DNA of 64,000 nt from Synaphobranchus kaupii (GCA_029718625.1 CM056383.1:72075495-72139494), one strand, 5' to 3'. Shown: positions 11,656-24,125, counted from the stretch's first letter. Made by a program: numbers and translations. Notes: generated from the sequence alone by a model not told the origin.

Positions 11656-12481
11656 CATTTTATGTCTGGTCTTTAAAATGGGAATTCTCCAGGAGGACCC
11701 ATTTTAAAACACAATCCTATCCCTCTATTTATAAGAACATTTACATTATTCCATGTATCCGTTTTTTGGCAAAGAATACTTTGTCTTCCTTGGGAAGTGG
11801 GTGTGAAACCCAGGAAGTGGGTACTTTTTAAGAGAACAGAAAAGCTTTGAGTGGAACTACGCCCCAAAGAAGGCATCAATAGTATCACTGAACGTAGTAA
11901 CGCTCCTCCACCGATTTGGTCTCATCCCAGGTCTTCTGTTCTTCACAAAATAATACTGGAGACAATGTATTGCAGGTTGTTTGAAAAGAACAACAGTTTT
12001 AAAACGCAAGCGCAGCTAAGTTTTAGCCCACTGAATACGGAGTCAGTCCACATGCTGCACCATGTCGGTATGGACGGAAGAATCTAGAACACTGTTCCAT
12101 TGTGTTTCCACATCAGCATCGTGCAGTGCGCATGGGTTTGGGCTGAGTCCGTGAGTTGGCCCAAGAGGTCACTTATGACGGATGGCTACCCAGGTAAAGT
12201 GGACACAGCCGTGCCAAGTCACATCATTGAACTTCAAGATAACATTAAAGGGATTAAAACAATACCACGGTGACAGCCAGGCTCGTGTGGAAGACAGTAC
12301 CGACTATAACAGAATGCAAATATGTTCCTTTTAATTCTAGAAGAAAATCAATCCATGGAATGCATATTAGAATACAGCATTTAATATACCGTATTAATAA
12401 TTGCATTCTGACATATATACTGCATATATATCTTCTGCTTTCACAATAGCAATACAAATAGTAATACTATTAAAAGTAAGG

Positions 12482-12745
12482 ATAATAATAATAATAATAA
12501 TAATAATAACATTCATTATTACTATTATTATTAGACTTTAAATTGCCCGTGGGTATGACTGTGAGAGTGAATGTTGTGTGTGCCCTGTGGTTTGGCGACG
12601 TGTCTAGGGCGCAGAACAGTTCTGTGGTCCAGGGGGTATTTATGCCTCTCGCCCAATGCATGTTGAGACAGGCTCCAGACCCTCCGTGACCCTCACCAGG
12701 AATAAGCGCGTTTGATAATGGATCATTATTATTATTATTATTAAC
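12482..12745 (+). repeat. (AAT)n plus 3' half of a tRNA-headed SINE
   Basis: An (AAT)n run at 12482-12510 is followed by a degenerate 'ctgtgagagtgaatg...ccctgtggtttggcgacgt...gacaggctccagaccc...gataatggat' string. This resembles the 3' half of the teleost SINE whose head ('gggcggcacggtggtgcagt') occurs at 22517. An (ATT)n run ends it at 12726-12742. Confidence 0.5.
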
Positions 12746-13439
12746 TTCGTTCACTTAGCAGACACGTTCAGTTCACATTTCAGGCTGAGTATTAAATGGT
12801 AAATTGAGTACCTTGCTCGCTGCATAACACTGTTGTTCCACAGACGGAATTGGAAAATGCCACCACGGGGTTGTAATCCAGTTTGATTAAAATCAGCAAG
12901 GGGACTGAACACAAAGCACATCTAGATCCAGAGGTTTATTGCAGGTTTTCCTGGGAGATGTACGAACCCCAACCTGCCAGTACTTATGCAACATGTGACC
13001 ACCAAGCCTGTGATGCCGTGATGACAAGAGTTGTGGTCTCCAGTAGCTAACCTGATATTTATCAACACAAAACACAACCCTGGCGAGCATGACATAATTA
13101 TGCATGCCAACTCGAGGATGTATTATTAAGTAAAACAACACGACCATAACATGCACTTTTAGAAAAATACCTAGTTAGCTAGTTCTCTCGCTAGCAAGCT
13201 ATCCTTGGTCAATATCATCCATGTTCCTCAGATCATTGCTAGTAGACCCATAAGCAAACGTCACGTTATCCTTAACACGAGTTCAGTGCCACTACTTGTA
13301 AATACTAAATTTTTATATTTTGCTAGCCACACACCCTTACCCTTAGAAATATCCGCTAGCATCAGTTAGCTCGCCAGCCAAAACACTTGCTACTGACATC
13401 GAGGCTAGATTGCTAAAGCGGAAGCAATAGAGAGCTAAT

Positions 13440-13930
13440 GAAACCAAGCAACGGTGTTGTAGCAAACGTGCCAATTTTTAGAACAAATAACATGGAACGC
13501 ATTTGTCATTCTGCTAACGTTAGCCAAAACTGTCCGGCAAGGTGTGTCCTGACGTCATAGCTAATAGCATATTTCAATGGACGAGCTAACGGCTCCATAT
13601 ATCTGCTGGAGGCCGTAAGAAAGCGAGCCAGCGAGCTGTCAGGCAAGCGGAAATTAGGAATCGCACATCACTCAAAGTGGATGGAAAGCTAACGGCTTAC
13701 CTGTGCAGAGTGGGTCTTCATTGACATTTCTGTATCTATGTCCAGCCGCTGTCAGAAAAGGACTGTTTATGTAACAAACCCAAACACTCTCCCTCTTGCC
13801 TCCAGTATCCCCTTCCTGGCTGAAACAGACTGAACTAGCTAACTGCCGTACAATCGAACTTCTATGATCACGAGACCAGGCAGTGCAGCAACTTTGCTAA
13901 TTCCTACCGAGGACATTTGATTGACGTACC
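13440..13930 (-). promoter_or_regulatory. Candidate pikfyve promoter and non-coding first exon
   Basis: On the minus strand a strong donor, CAG/GTAAGC, occurs at about 13701/13700 inside less AT-rich DNA about 4.5 kb upstream of the first pikfyve coding exon. The coding exon itself begins at an acceptor (9249), so an upstream non-coding exon must exist. There is no TATA box. This is inference from splice logic only. Confidence 0.3.
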
Positions 13931-14730
13931 ATGTATTGGTACATCCGATTCTTATCTGGATTTTCTCTTAAATGTTTTTGCGTAATTTCACCTGGTCAGT
14001 GGATTCCCTAATAATTATTACTCAAAAGCAATTAAATATACCTGATAAGCTAGCTGCTATGTAGCACTTGTTTGATGCCACATTTTTTGTTAATATGTCA
14101 ATGTATCAATTCTTAAACTTTGCCTCTGTCAGCACTCATCATTGAGCACTTTTGGGAGTATATTAGACCATCCTGCCATGACTAACTTCACAGGTTAGAA
14201 TTTTCTGGTGAGAATCGACCGAGGTAGAGATCTAGGTAGGAGTGAGGAGGGAATAGTATCCATAACAGCATACAATTTTCCAACTTACTTAGGAGACAGA
14301 TAAATTATCTTGGGTCATGTTTCCTCTCTTGAGTATTGTTCTTTTCTATACGGTCCTTCTTGGCAGCACCTGCATAATCACGGTTGTTTCATGAGATAAT
14401 ATCGCTAATATATATGAGATAATATCGCTTAACACCACCTTTGAACAGACAAGTGTCCAATTAAAGAGTCAGAGTGATTCGGATAGACTTTGGAATTTCT
14501 GATTTTGGTGTAGCTAAAGGTTGAGGTCATAAAGTTTCATAATTAATAACAATTGAGTTGAATTCCTGGGTGAGACAATCGACTAGATTCACTTGGGTTG
14601 AAATCCTGTGTCAGACAAGATGTGTTTATTATTGGGACTTTCTGAGAGTCATTGTGTTAATATCTTGAGGATGAAACTACACTAATATTAATATCTTACA
14701 AAAGCTTATGACAATTAATATTTTCAAACA

Positions 14731-15430
14731 TACATGTTGTGAGGGTGGGACTAGATTAAACTGTAAATTACACGGGAATAGTATGGAACCCATGGTTGGC
14801 TAAATGGCTGTAAGTCATCAAGGGTCTGAGGTATCAAACGAGCCTCAAACCATCACTCTGCTGCCAGATATGCAGTAGATATGGATGAATCACTTTAACA
14901 TTACATTACAGGCATTTAGCAGACGCTCTTATCCAGAGTGACTTACACAACTTTTTTTTAGCATTATTTACATATTATCCATTTATACAGCTGGATATAT
15001 ACTGAAGCGATTCAGGTTAAGTACCTTGCTCAAGGGTACAACGGCAGTTGGAATTGAACCGGCAACCTTTCAGTTACAAGGTCAGTTCCTTAACCATTAT
15101 ACTACACTGCTGCCGTTAATCTACTACACTTTAAGGTTAATCTAGTCCCACCCCCCAATTACCATAGAGATCCATAATTTCTCTATCTCACCCTCCAAGT
15201 CCCATAGAGATCCATTCAAATGCACAGAGGTTATAGTATCGCTTGTAAGAGTACCTGAAAATATTTACTAAAATCAATAAAGTTGATAAGGTAAAACATT
15301 AAATATTTTTTATTTGTACTGTTCTCAATTAAATATATGTAAAAGAGAATTTATAAATCACTGCTTCCTGCTTTTACGTGCATTTGACATACTGTCCCAA
15401 TTTTTTTGTAATTGGGGTTTGTACTATAAA
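14731..15430. mobile_element. DNA-transposon-like repeat ('TTGGGACAG' family), copy 1, with nested SINE
   Basis: Its blocks recur at 17406-17682 and, inverted, at 37187-38668: 'tgaggtatcaaacgagcctc', 'aaccatcactctgctgccag' and the terminal 'catactgtcccaattttttt'. Copy 1 is interrupted by a SINE at 14899-15126. No transposase is seen, so it is non-autonomous. Confidence 0.7.
14899..15126 (-). mobile_element. tRNA-derived SINE (V-SINE-like), full length
   Basis: Read on the minus strand it has a tRNA-like head with an A box ('tagtataatgg') and B box ('ggttcaattcc'), then 'aaggtacttaacctgaatcg' and the LINE-like tail 'ctctggataagagcgtctgc'. The 8-bp direct repeat CACTTTAA flanks it at 14891-14898 and 15127-15134. 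It is inserted inside the older repeat at 14731-15430. Confidence 0.85.
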
Positions 15431-16520
15431 GTGTTTCTTTTTTAAGTAAAAACTAAGAAAACTGGCAAAACCTATATGGCCATCACAATCATTTTCAACA
15501 TGTCAAATTTATAACCCAAATATCTCCATTGCTGTTAATTCATTTCTTTGATAAAATGAGTTTTCTTTCATTCAGGTCCTATATAAACCAGTGTAAATCA
15601 GGTTTATACATTTTCGGTGTCATGCAAAAACCTAAATGTTCATTTTTAAAACACACAAGTTCCTATACAGATGTAGGATTATGTCTTATAACTCAACAAG
15701 TGATAAAGGTTGAAAAACGTATGTGACAAAACCCCAAATTATGTGTAAACAGTGTAAACGAGAAACACTGTTTCGGAGAAATCCATGTCCGGTGTTTTCC
15801 GCGACACCGACGATATATTTATATAAATTCAGTGATTTTTACACACATCCTCGTGGCTTCATTTTGCCAAAATCACTCGGATTTTTTTCCGTCCACATTT
15901 GTGACTCATTTTGTGACAATATTCCATACCGAGGTCGTCCACTAGGGGGAGGATAATATTCTATCAAGTACCTCCCAACACAAAAGGTTGTAGCCAATCA
16001 CAGATGGAGCAGTGGCTACTCCTATTCACGATTGGCCATTTTCAATGGCTGGGCCCGGTCCACGCCAGTCAAAGGAAATGGTCATAATTTTAAGTGGAAA
16101 CGGCGGCAGTATGATGTTTATATTTAAAGATGAGAGAAAGAATCGGTTTGTGTTTGTTTAAAAAGGAAACCTCTATGATATTTCACACCATTTCAACGTA
16201 CCTACATGTAGCCGTTTTTTACCACAGCAGGGACACACAACAGACGACAAAAGATATTTAAAAATAAAGCGAAACTCGTAAGTAACGTACTAATCGTTAA
16301 CAAACTAGAAAAACTCGCTAACTAGCTGGCAGCTAACGTTATCTTGACCAACTATATTAACATTAGAATTAACGTCCGGTTTACATTAAATTGTCTTAAT
16401 TTACTAGACGGTCTTATCCACGGCGACTTACAGTGTAATAATATAAATATTGACTTGCTAACCAATCTCTAGCTAACAATGTAATTAGCTATTAATAACG
16501 TTATCAGTAAATTACTTTCC
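15431..16520. other. Intergenic DNA upstream of sgo2; possible non-coding first exon
   Basis: No coding exons are seen. A donor-like CTC/GTAAGT at 16277/16278 and an acceptor-like TTCCATAG ending at 16524 would join a 5' leader to the sgo2 start at 16536. No TATA box is seen. A decayed SINE tail lies at about 16400-16435. Confidence 0.35.
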
Positions 16521-16535
16521 ATAGCTCCCATAGCC

Positions 16536-19500
16536 ATGCAGTTTGGAGGCAATGTGTGGCGCTTCACACCAGTGGATCCAAAGGGTAACGTTATGAAAAC
16601 CACGACGAAACCAGCGGCCCTCAAAGCTGCCAAGCAAAACTCTTCGTTCGTCTCGAAGATCAAGACAAAGATCCAAAGTAAGTGCTGCTACGTGAGTTTG
16701 TTCCCGGTGGAAGTAATCTGGCTACAGCGTGGCTGATATACATCTTATTGTCAACTACATTCAATGTTCATTACCAGGGATAGCTGCTACGTTATGGGAA
16801 GGATGTGCTTTGTCTAATCTGTAGTTGCTTCGATGACCTTCTGTATGCACTTATTGTATGTCACTTGATAAAAGCGTCTGCTAAATGATTGTAATGTAAT
16901 GTGGCTAGAGCGGATGTGTGATGATGGCCTAACCTTGCAAAACCAGACGGCTAACGTTAGAGTTCCTGTTAACCTAAGAACAAAGACTTTAACCCGCACA
17001 CAATCAAACTCGCAGAGGCTACAGTGGGCATCCCTCAAAGCTGTGGTTGTCAAATAGCTGTTCTTGAAAATGTCTCAACTCTTCCTGTTAATCTCCAAAA
17101 TGATAACATTGCCACCGATGCCTTCTAATAAATTTATTCTGCAGTACGTTACTTTTTGTTGACCAAACAGTATCACGGCACCTTCGTTTCTGTCATCATC
17201 TTCACAGATACATCGTCCTTCTTCAAGGTCTCCCTGAAGACTAACAACAAGGCCCTGGCCCTGGCCCTAGTCTCCCAGAAGGAGAAGAGCCGGCTGTTGG
17301 AAACGGAGACTGTACGCCTGCAGAAAGAAGTCCAGGCCCTCTGCTTTGACCTCGCCCTCCGCCGGCATAAGCACAACCAGCTGGTGGGTCTACGGGGCGG
17401 CTTACATGTTGTGAGGGTGGGACTAGATTAAGCTGTAAATTACACGGGAATAGTATGGAACCCATGGTTGGCTAAATGGCTGTAAGTCATCAAGGGTCTG
17501 AGGTATCAAACGAGCCTCAAACCATCACTCTGCTGCCAGATATGCGGTAGATATGGATGGATCACTTTAAGGTTAATCTAGTCCCACCCCCCAATTACCA
17601 TAGAGATCCATAATTTCTCTGTCTCACCCCCCAAGTCCCATAGAGATCCATTCAAATGCACAGAGGTTATAGTATCGCTTGTAAGGTCTCCCTGAAGACT
17701 AACAACAAGCACGGGGCGGCTTACGGCGCCTCTCCCCCGGTGCACGGGCTTTGTGTTTCAGGCTATGGTATTATGTGTAGTGTTCTATGGCTGGTGTCTG
17801 GTGTTAGTCAAAGCTACACTTACCATGGTGTAAATTATGGCATCCCTTTGAGTAAGAACCAGTGCATTTAACTGATGAAGTTGTAATAATGGACAAGAAT
17901 GTCCTCTTCCCTGTTAAACGCTCCAGTTAAGGTACTTTTTAAATGCTGGCCTCTTAAAACTGACTTTTAACCTGAAATGGCACTTGTGTTTATTGTAGCT
18001 GCCGTCGTTATTATGCAGTTTTTTTCTTTTGTGCAGTGTGAGTGTATCTTTAGCCTCAAGGCTCAAATGAAGCACATGAGACTGAAAAGTATGGCGTATG
18101 AATCAGATCTATTTTTATTACCCGTGAGCAGTTTTAAGCATCCTTCCTTCGTCTTGCCATTGTGAGCACGCTCTTTCCTGAAGTACAGGAGGTGATTCCA
18201 GCACAAAGCAGGGGATGTGGGTGAAGATGTCCTTGCCATGCAAATAACATGATTTTGCTTATTGTGAACATACACAAAAAATATTTCCTGTGGTCTTATT
18301 CTAGGTGACGCTCTTGAGAGATCTTCATGCGGGTGCCTTGAGCAGTCTAGTAGCCGCTGTAGACCTGGTCTCAAATGAAGATGTAAGGGGTCGCATGTCT
18401 GAAACATATTATATTATATTCACTTTTGCCCTGTTGTGCGTATGAATGTATATACCAGCCAAGCTACCATTGCAGTTGTTGAGTGTTGAATGTTTCATGT
18501 TTAAATTGTAATTGTTTGGGGGCAATTCATTTCATGTCTGAATACACCATATAAGCAGTCTTAAATTTCTAGATTTCATCTTGCAGTGTTTCTCTTTACA
18601 TGTTGGTTGTCTGGGTTGTTACTTTCCAAGGTCTCCATTGGTCCCCCTGAAGAAAACGAGAAATCCCCTCCAGACTCCGAAGATGCCAACATGAAGCTGG
18701 GGAGGTATTTCAGTAGTCTGGACAAACTGGGCCATCTCTTTTTGAGGCCTAGTGTGTTGGGCTGACAATCTGGAACTCCACATTGGGCAGAGTGTTTAGA
18801 CATTCGAGTCATCGTTATTGATAAATGTGTCACACTTCTTTCCATTTTTGTGTGCGAAGCAGAGAGTAAAGCATATCATTGTTTTGAAGAAATCTGGGTT
18901 TAATGGTTTGGTTTCTTTATTTTTGCTATATTTTGCTAATCTTACTCCCCAGCAAAGTGAGTACGGTACCTCTCCTACCTAAGCGAGCGAGCGTTTCACC
19001 AAAGAAACTGACCAGGGAATCCAGTGGATCACTCGACAACCAACCGAGGAATCCTTCTGAGGGGATCCACGCACAGCCGAGCACAGATGCTCTTCCCAGA
19101 GTCAAGGCTTCCATAGGTAGGAAAAGCATAATGTGATATTTCTGTTGCCCGATGCAGTTTAAACCCTGCAGTTGGAAACTTAACTTAAGATTATTCTGAC
19201 GGAACAGGAACTGTATTTGGAGCATGTGACATTTGAACCAAAAAAAAGTTAACTTGTACTTTTTAAATTTATTTTATTTTAATAGGTAGTACATGTAATA
19301 AGGGCACAGAGACTGCAGAAGGTATCCCGCCTCTCCAAGAAAAAAATTCCCGCCCGTCCAACTTGCAGCTGGAGTTCGATAAGTGGTCCCAGTTGTATTT
19401 GGACATTCCGCCGGAGCCAGAAACACTCCCAGTAACCATTGCTCTAAATCCAGCGCCCATAGCGGAGCCGTTACCAGAGCCGTTACCAGAGCCGGCCTTA

Positions 19501-22500
19501 TTGGAGCCCAGGGGACCGTCGGGCAGCCCAAAAGGAGAGCCTCCACGTTCAGAGAAGACCACCCTCTTTGAAACTGAGATGGAGATCACACTTGCCAACA
19601 GCACGGCGGAAATAGTCACCGTGGAGACCAAGACTAAGAAAAGCAGGAAAGAGGGCATGGCCAAAGAGAGGAAAAAGGAGGGCACCCAGGCATACTGCTC
19701 TCGTCCTCCAGATAAGGGTGAGAGGAAGAATAAGAAGGAGAAAAGCAGCTCCGTTTGCAGAGAAGCGACTCGGAGCCCAGATGCCCCGCCCACTGAGGGG
19801 CGGAGCATGACGCAGAGGCCTGTCGGCCCTGCTGAGGAAGAGGAGGAGCCTGGGGACGGAGACGCGGACTGGTTTCCGGCTCGCCGGAATACTCACGTTA
19901 CCTCTCGCAATGCGAAACGCCACCAGCACTCCCGCGACACCCCAAAATCCGTGGGAGCCTTCCCCAGTGAGCCAAACCTCAGAAAAACATATGTCGTCTC
20001 CCTTGACCGCAACCATACGAACGCTGGCTCCGTTACGCCACTGGAAGACGACTACTTCAGTAACACTGAAACCTACAGCTCTGGAATCAAGGACAAGGAA
20101 ATCCCCTGGGATGCGGCTACTCTGAAAGATGAAGGCCCCAAAGGGCAAAGCAGAAGGACTTACGTTGTCTCCACCGCTCAGAGCGGTTCCTCGATAAACA
20201 GGAAAACGTATGTGATCTCGGACGGCGGCGAGCCGGGCAGCGCGTCCACAAAGAGCAGGAGGACGAAAGCTCTTCCTGTACGAGCGGAAAATCAATCTGC
20301 TGTGGAGGGACACGCCATTACAGTACCAGCTGTAGAAGAAACAAGCGTGTTAAAACGCCCGAGCGGACCACCCCAAGACCCCCTGGCCTTGTCTTGCCTT
20401 GCAGGAAAACGCAAGGGACTGTTCTCTGAGGGGATCCCCACCTCCAGCAAGGCCCCGTCGGGGAACCCCGGTGACCTGGATGGTCTCATTATGGAGGAGA
20501 ACCCCCCCTGGGAGATCCCGGATCCACTGTCTGCCGTCGTGGAAGAACCCAAACCCAAGAGGTCCCGGAAGGAGAGCGGGATCAGAGCGGGGGCGAAGGA
20601 GAGAAAGCAGAGGGATGACTCCTCCACTCAGATGACTAAAAGGAAAAAGAGTCGCAAATGGCCAGACCTCGATGCAGACGTCCAGGTCTCGCGGGGCCAC
20701 AGTAAGACGCGTAGGCCAGCTCCGGGCAGCCCTGCTGGGCCCGAGCCAAAGGAACTCTGGGCGGAGCCACTGGAAGAGGACTGGGGCATAGTTACAGACT
20801 CTGTGACGTCACACAGAAAGAATAATTTGAGGAAAACTAACACCGTCTCTTTGGATAGTTGTGGAGGCAGTACTAACTCAGTTGACACTATTGCTAATAT
20901 TCAGCTGCTTGAGTTTCCCGCGGCTGGGGAGAATGAAGACGCAATAAAAACTGTGATTCTAGCCCACGTATCTGCTGATTCCACCTGCGCAGAAAACGCT
21001 GCTTATTCCGGTCCCGCTGAAACTCAGAGCCGTGTAGTGCAGAAAGAGGGATTCTCGGAACCAAATGTCCAGGTTAACCTGGAAGAGACAGGCATCCCGA
21101 TGCATCAGAGCCGTCCCGCCGCGAGCGGGAAGATGTCTGTGGCCTCGGACCGTCGCGCACGGGGCCACGCCTCCACAAAGGGCCAGAGGAGCAAAGCACC
21201 TCCCAGCAGGAGGGAGTCGGAGTTGGAAAAGGAGGCGCACGCTGGGGAGCTCTCGGCAGGCTGCGCGGAGGAGACCAGGGAGAGTCTGAAACGGCTGGTC
21301 ATGGAGGAGAGGCCCTTCCTCTTGGAGCCGCCGGACGACATCTGCACCTCGTTCCCCGAGCGGGATGTCCTATCGCTGAGGCCTGCCTCCACCCCTCCTC
21401 CAAAGCCCGTGCTCGCTAGGGTGAGTGTCTTCGAGGAGCAGTCAGACGCAACCACAAAGAGCTCTCCAGGTAAATGGGACAGACTCGGGCTGAAACTGCA
21501 CTGCACTTTAGATCCTGAGTTCAGAGCGGGGGCGAAGGAGAGAAAGCAGAGGGATGATGCCTCCACTCAGATGAATAAAAGGAAGAAAAAGAGTCGCAAA
21601 GAGCCAGACCTCGACACAGACGTCCAGGCCTCGCGGGGCCACAGTAAGACGCGTAGGCCAGCTCCGGGCAGCCCTGCTGGGCCCGAGCCAAAGGAACTCT
21701 GGGCGGAGCCACTGGAAGAGGACTGGGGCATAGTTTCAGACTCTGTGACGTCACACAGAAAGAATAATTTGAGGAAAACTAACACCGTCTCTTTGGATAG
21801 TTGTGGAGGCAGTACTAACTCAGTTGACGCTATTGCTAATATTCAGCTGCTTGAGTTTCCCGTGGCTGGGGAGAATGAAGACGCAATAAAAACTGTGACT
21901 CTAGCCCACGTATCTGCTGATTCCACCTGCGCAGAAAACGCTGCTTATTCCGGTCCCGCTGAAACTCAGAGCCGCGTAGTGAAGAAAGAGGGATTCTCGG
22001 AACCAAATGTCCAGGTTAACCTGGAAGAGACGGGCATCTCGATGCATCAGAGCCGTCCCGCAGCGAGCGGGAAGATGTCTGTGGCCTCGGACTGTCGCGC
22101 CCGGGGCCACGCCTCCACAAAGGGCCAGAGGAGCAAAGCACCTCCCAGCTGGAGGGAGTCGGAGTTGGAAAAGGAGGCGCACGCTGGGGAGCTCTCGGCA
22201 GGCTGCGCGGAGGAGACCAGGGAGAGTCTGAAACGGCTGGTCATGGAGGAGAGGCCCTTCCTCTTGGAGCCGCCGGACGACATCTGCGCCTCGTTCCCCA
22301 AGTGGGACGTCCCATCGCTGAGGCCTGCCTCTACCCCTCCTCCAAAGCCCGTGCTCGCTAGGGTGAACGTCTTCGAGGAGCAGTCAGAAGCAACCACAAA
22401 GAGCTCTCCAGGTAAATGGGACAGACTCGGGCTGAAACGGCACTACACTTTAAGACCAACTTAGAACTCTATCTTTATGACAAATACATGACGTTGTTGT

Positions 22501-23488
22501 GACTAAAATGATTGTTGGGCGGCACGGTGGTGCAGTGAGTAGCGCTGTCACCTCACAGCAAGAAGGTCCCGGGTTTCAGTCCCGCTGGGGCCTTAACGTG
22601 TGGAGTTTGCATGTTCTCCCCATGTCCGCGTGGGTTTCCTCCCACAGTCCAAAGACACACATTGGGTTAATTGTAGTCTAAAAAGTGAATGGTTTGTGGG
22701 TGGATTGGTGATCTGTCTCCCCCTTGACTCTGACCAGGTGCAAGTGGTTTACAAAATGCATAGATGTTTGGTTGTTTCATTAAGCATGTTTTCTCCTTAC
22801 CTGCAGTCGGGTGTCGAGCGCTAAAGAGTTTAACCAATACAGCGGTTACCGTGGACCAGGACAATGGCAGGAGAAGACGCGGTAAAGCTGCCGTCTCTTA
22901 TAAGGAGCCGTCTATCAACTGGTGAGGACTCACTCTGAACGTATTTAATCAGTTATCTAGAGAATACAGTGCATTTGGGATGGGGATAGACGGGTCTCAA
23001 TTGCCTGCATGTGTTCTTATGGAATATCGCTGTTGTAACGCGTCTTGTTTTTTTGATCGTATGATTTCCACCCCAGAAGAATAGGGTCATGCTGAGAGGC
23101 TTAAGTTGGAGTGATTAAAATGTTCATTCATATCAGAAAGAGATTGTTTATTATCGTAAACAGAAACTAAATGAAAATTGGCCATGAGAAAGCATATTCC
23201 AAGAAACTAAAACAAAATTGAAACTAGTCTTTGCCACTGTGCATGCGTGCGTGTAAGCAGGTTACATATACGTATAACATACAAGGCAGCTTATGCATAA
23301 GAGTTTCAGTAATGTGTGTATGCAATGATGCAACTATTTTCTTCCTTTACAGCAAAATGAGGCGTGGAGATAAATTCAGTGACACCAAGTTTTTGAATTC
23401 TCCAATATTTAAAGAGAAAAAGAAGAAGAAAGTGCAGGTGGTCAAGCTGGAGATCGATACGGGGCCTTGTTTTAATAACATGGATTGA
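16536..23488 (+). CDS. sgo2: Shugoshin-2-like centromeric cohesin protector
   Basis: Shugoshins recruit PP2A to centromeres and protect cohesin from removal in meiosis and mitosis. Coding exons by eye: 16536-16677, 17208-17383, 18305-18382, 18631-18704, 18953-19116, 19286-22411, 22807-22921 and 23353-23488. All have GT-AG sites with consistent phase: 4,011 nt, 1,336 residues, close to mammalian SGO2. The N-terminal coiled coil (residues ~40-115) contains SKIKTKIQ, FFKVSLKTNNKALALAL and VRLQKEVQALCFDLALR, matching the SGO2-type shugoshin N-terminus. The last two exons encode the basic shugoshin motif SYKEPSINCKMRRGDKF followed by FLNSPIFKEKKKKK. The 3.1-kb middle exon is low-complexity, charged and disordered-looking. 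It holds an internal tandem duplication (residues ~644-957 and ~957-1253) and repeated R-K/R-T-Y-V-V/I-S motifs. The polyA signal is at 23549. The start could be preceded by a non-coding exon. Confidence 0.86.
16850..16905 (+). repeat. SINE/LINE tail fragment in sgo2 intron 1
   Basis: 'cacttgataaaagcgtctgc' then 'taaatgattgtaatgtaatg' matches the tail of the LINE at 40.56 kb. Confidence 0.65.
17406..17710. mobile_element. Insertion in sgo2 intron 2, flanked by a 14-bp duplication and carrying 27 bp of exon 2
   Basis: A copy of the 'TTGGGACAG' repeat core (17406-17682) is followed by 27 nt identical to sgo2 exon 2 (17683-17709 equals 17225-17251). The whole is bounded by ACGGGGCGGCTTAC at 17392-17405 and 17711-17724. 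This looks like a target-site duplication plus a templated filler. Confidence 0.75.
20582..22462 (+). repeat. ~940-bp tandem duplication inside the sgo2 giant exon, spanning its 3' splice boundary
   Basis: Copy 1 (20582-21520) and copy 2 (21521-22462) differ by only a few percent by eye. The offset is 939 bp at the left and 942 bp after a 3-bp difference in a Lys-rich stretch. Both contain the donor ctctccag/gtaaatggg, at 21469/21470 and 22411/22412. The sequence after copy 1's donor (ancestral intron) stays open for about 17 codons and runs into copy 2, so intronic DNA has been exonised. Confidence 0.92.
22517..22740 (+). mobile_element. tRNA-headed SINE in sgo2 intron 6
   Basis: Begins 'gggcggcacggtggtgcagt' with A-box-like and B-box-like ('gggtttcagtccc') sequences, then the typical 'gtgtggagtttgcatgttct' and 'gtgggtttcctcccacagtc'. 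This is a common teleost SINE. The 3' half is truncated. Confidence 0.8.
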
Positions 23489-23579
23489 GTTCTTTTTTTC
23501 TTTTTAACTTCCTATGATATACTTTATATTTTACACCGTTCATTTTTGAATAAAGTGTTTCGCAGTTTAAAATCTCAGT

Positions 23580-24000
23580 GTATGACCTTTTTTGTCACCT
23601 GTAAACAAGGACTGTGTTGATGGCAGCTAATTAGCCTTCTTTAATTAGAGGAAAAACACTCCCAGGGTATTTGCCATCAGAAAGCAAACTGCTGAAGCCT
23701 CTATTACAGTGAGTGTTCAGTGTTTTCCATTCAGGCTTCTAATTGGTCACCTCGCTGCATAGCGACCAGAGGCACTCCCCTGCAACAGCACGCACGTTCT
23801 GTGCTCCACTGTGGGGAGTGATTGGCAGAAGAGGGATTGAATTATTCAGCAGAACCTTCAATTTAGCCAGCCCCCCTGCCACTTACAAACAGGAACCTCA
23901 ACCCCTGGTACTGCACAGAGGCTCTTTCACCATTCTTTACGCTTCCTTTGTACCAAGAGGTGTACACTGCACCGAAACAGCCCTCGAGGTGAGCGTGTGT
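23580..24000. other. Intergenic DNA after sgo2, nothing recognised
   Basis: Unique-looking sequence between the sgo2 polyA signal and the next microsatellite. A short open frame at 23743-24144 has no family resemblance and runs into (GT)n. Confidence 0.4.
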
Positions 24001-24125
24001 GCGCGCGTGTGTCTGTGTCTGTGTGTGTGTGTGTGTGTGTCTGTGTGTGTGTGTGTCTGTGTCGTGTGTGTGTGTGTGCGCGTGTGCGTGTCTGTCTGTG
24101 TCTGTGTCTGTGTGCGTGTGCGCGC
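23992..24125. repeat. (GT)n / (GTCT) compound microsatellite
   Basis: GT runs interrupted by CT and CG dinucleotides. Confidence 0.95.
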
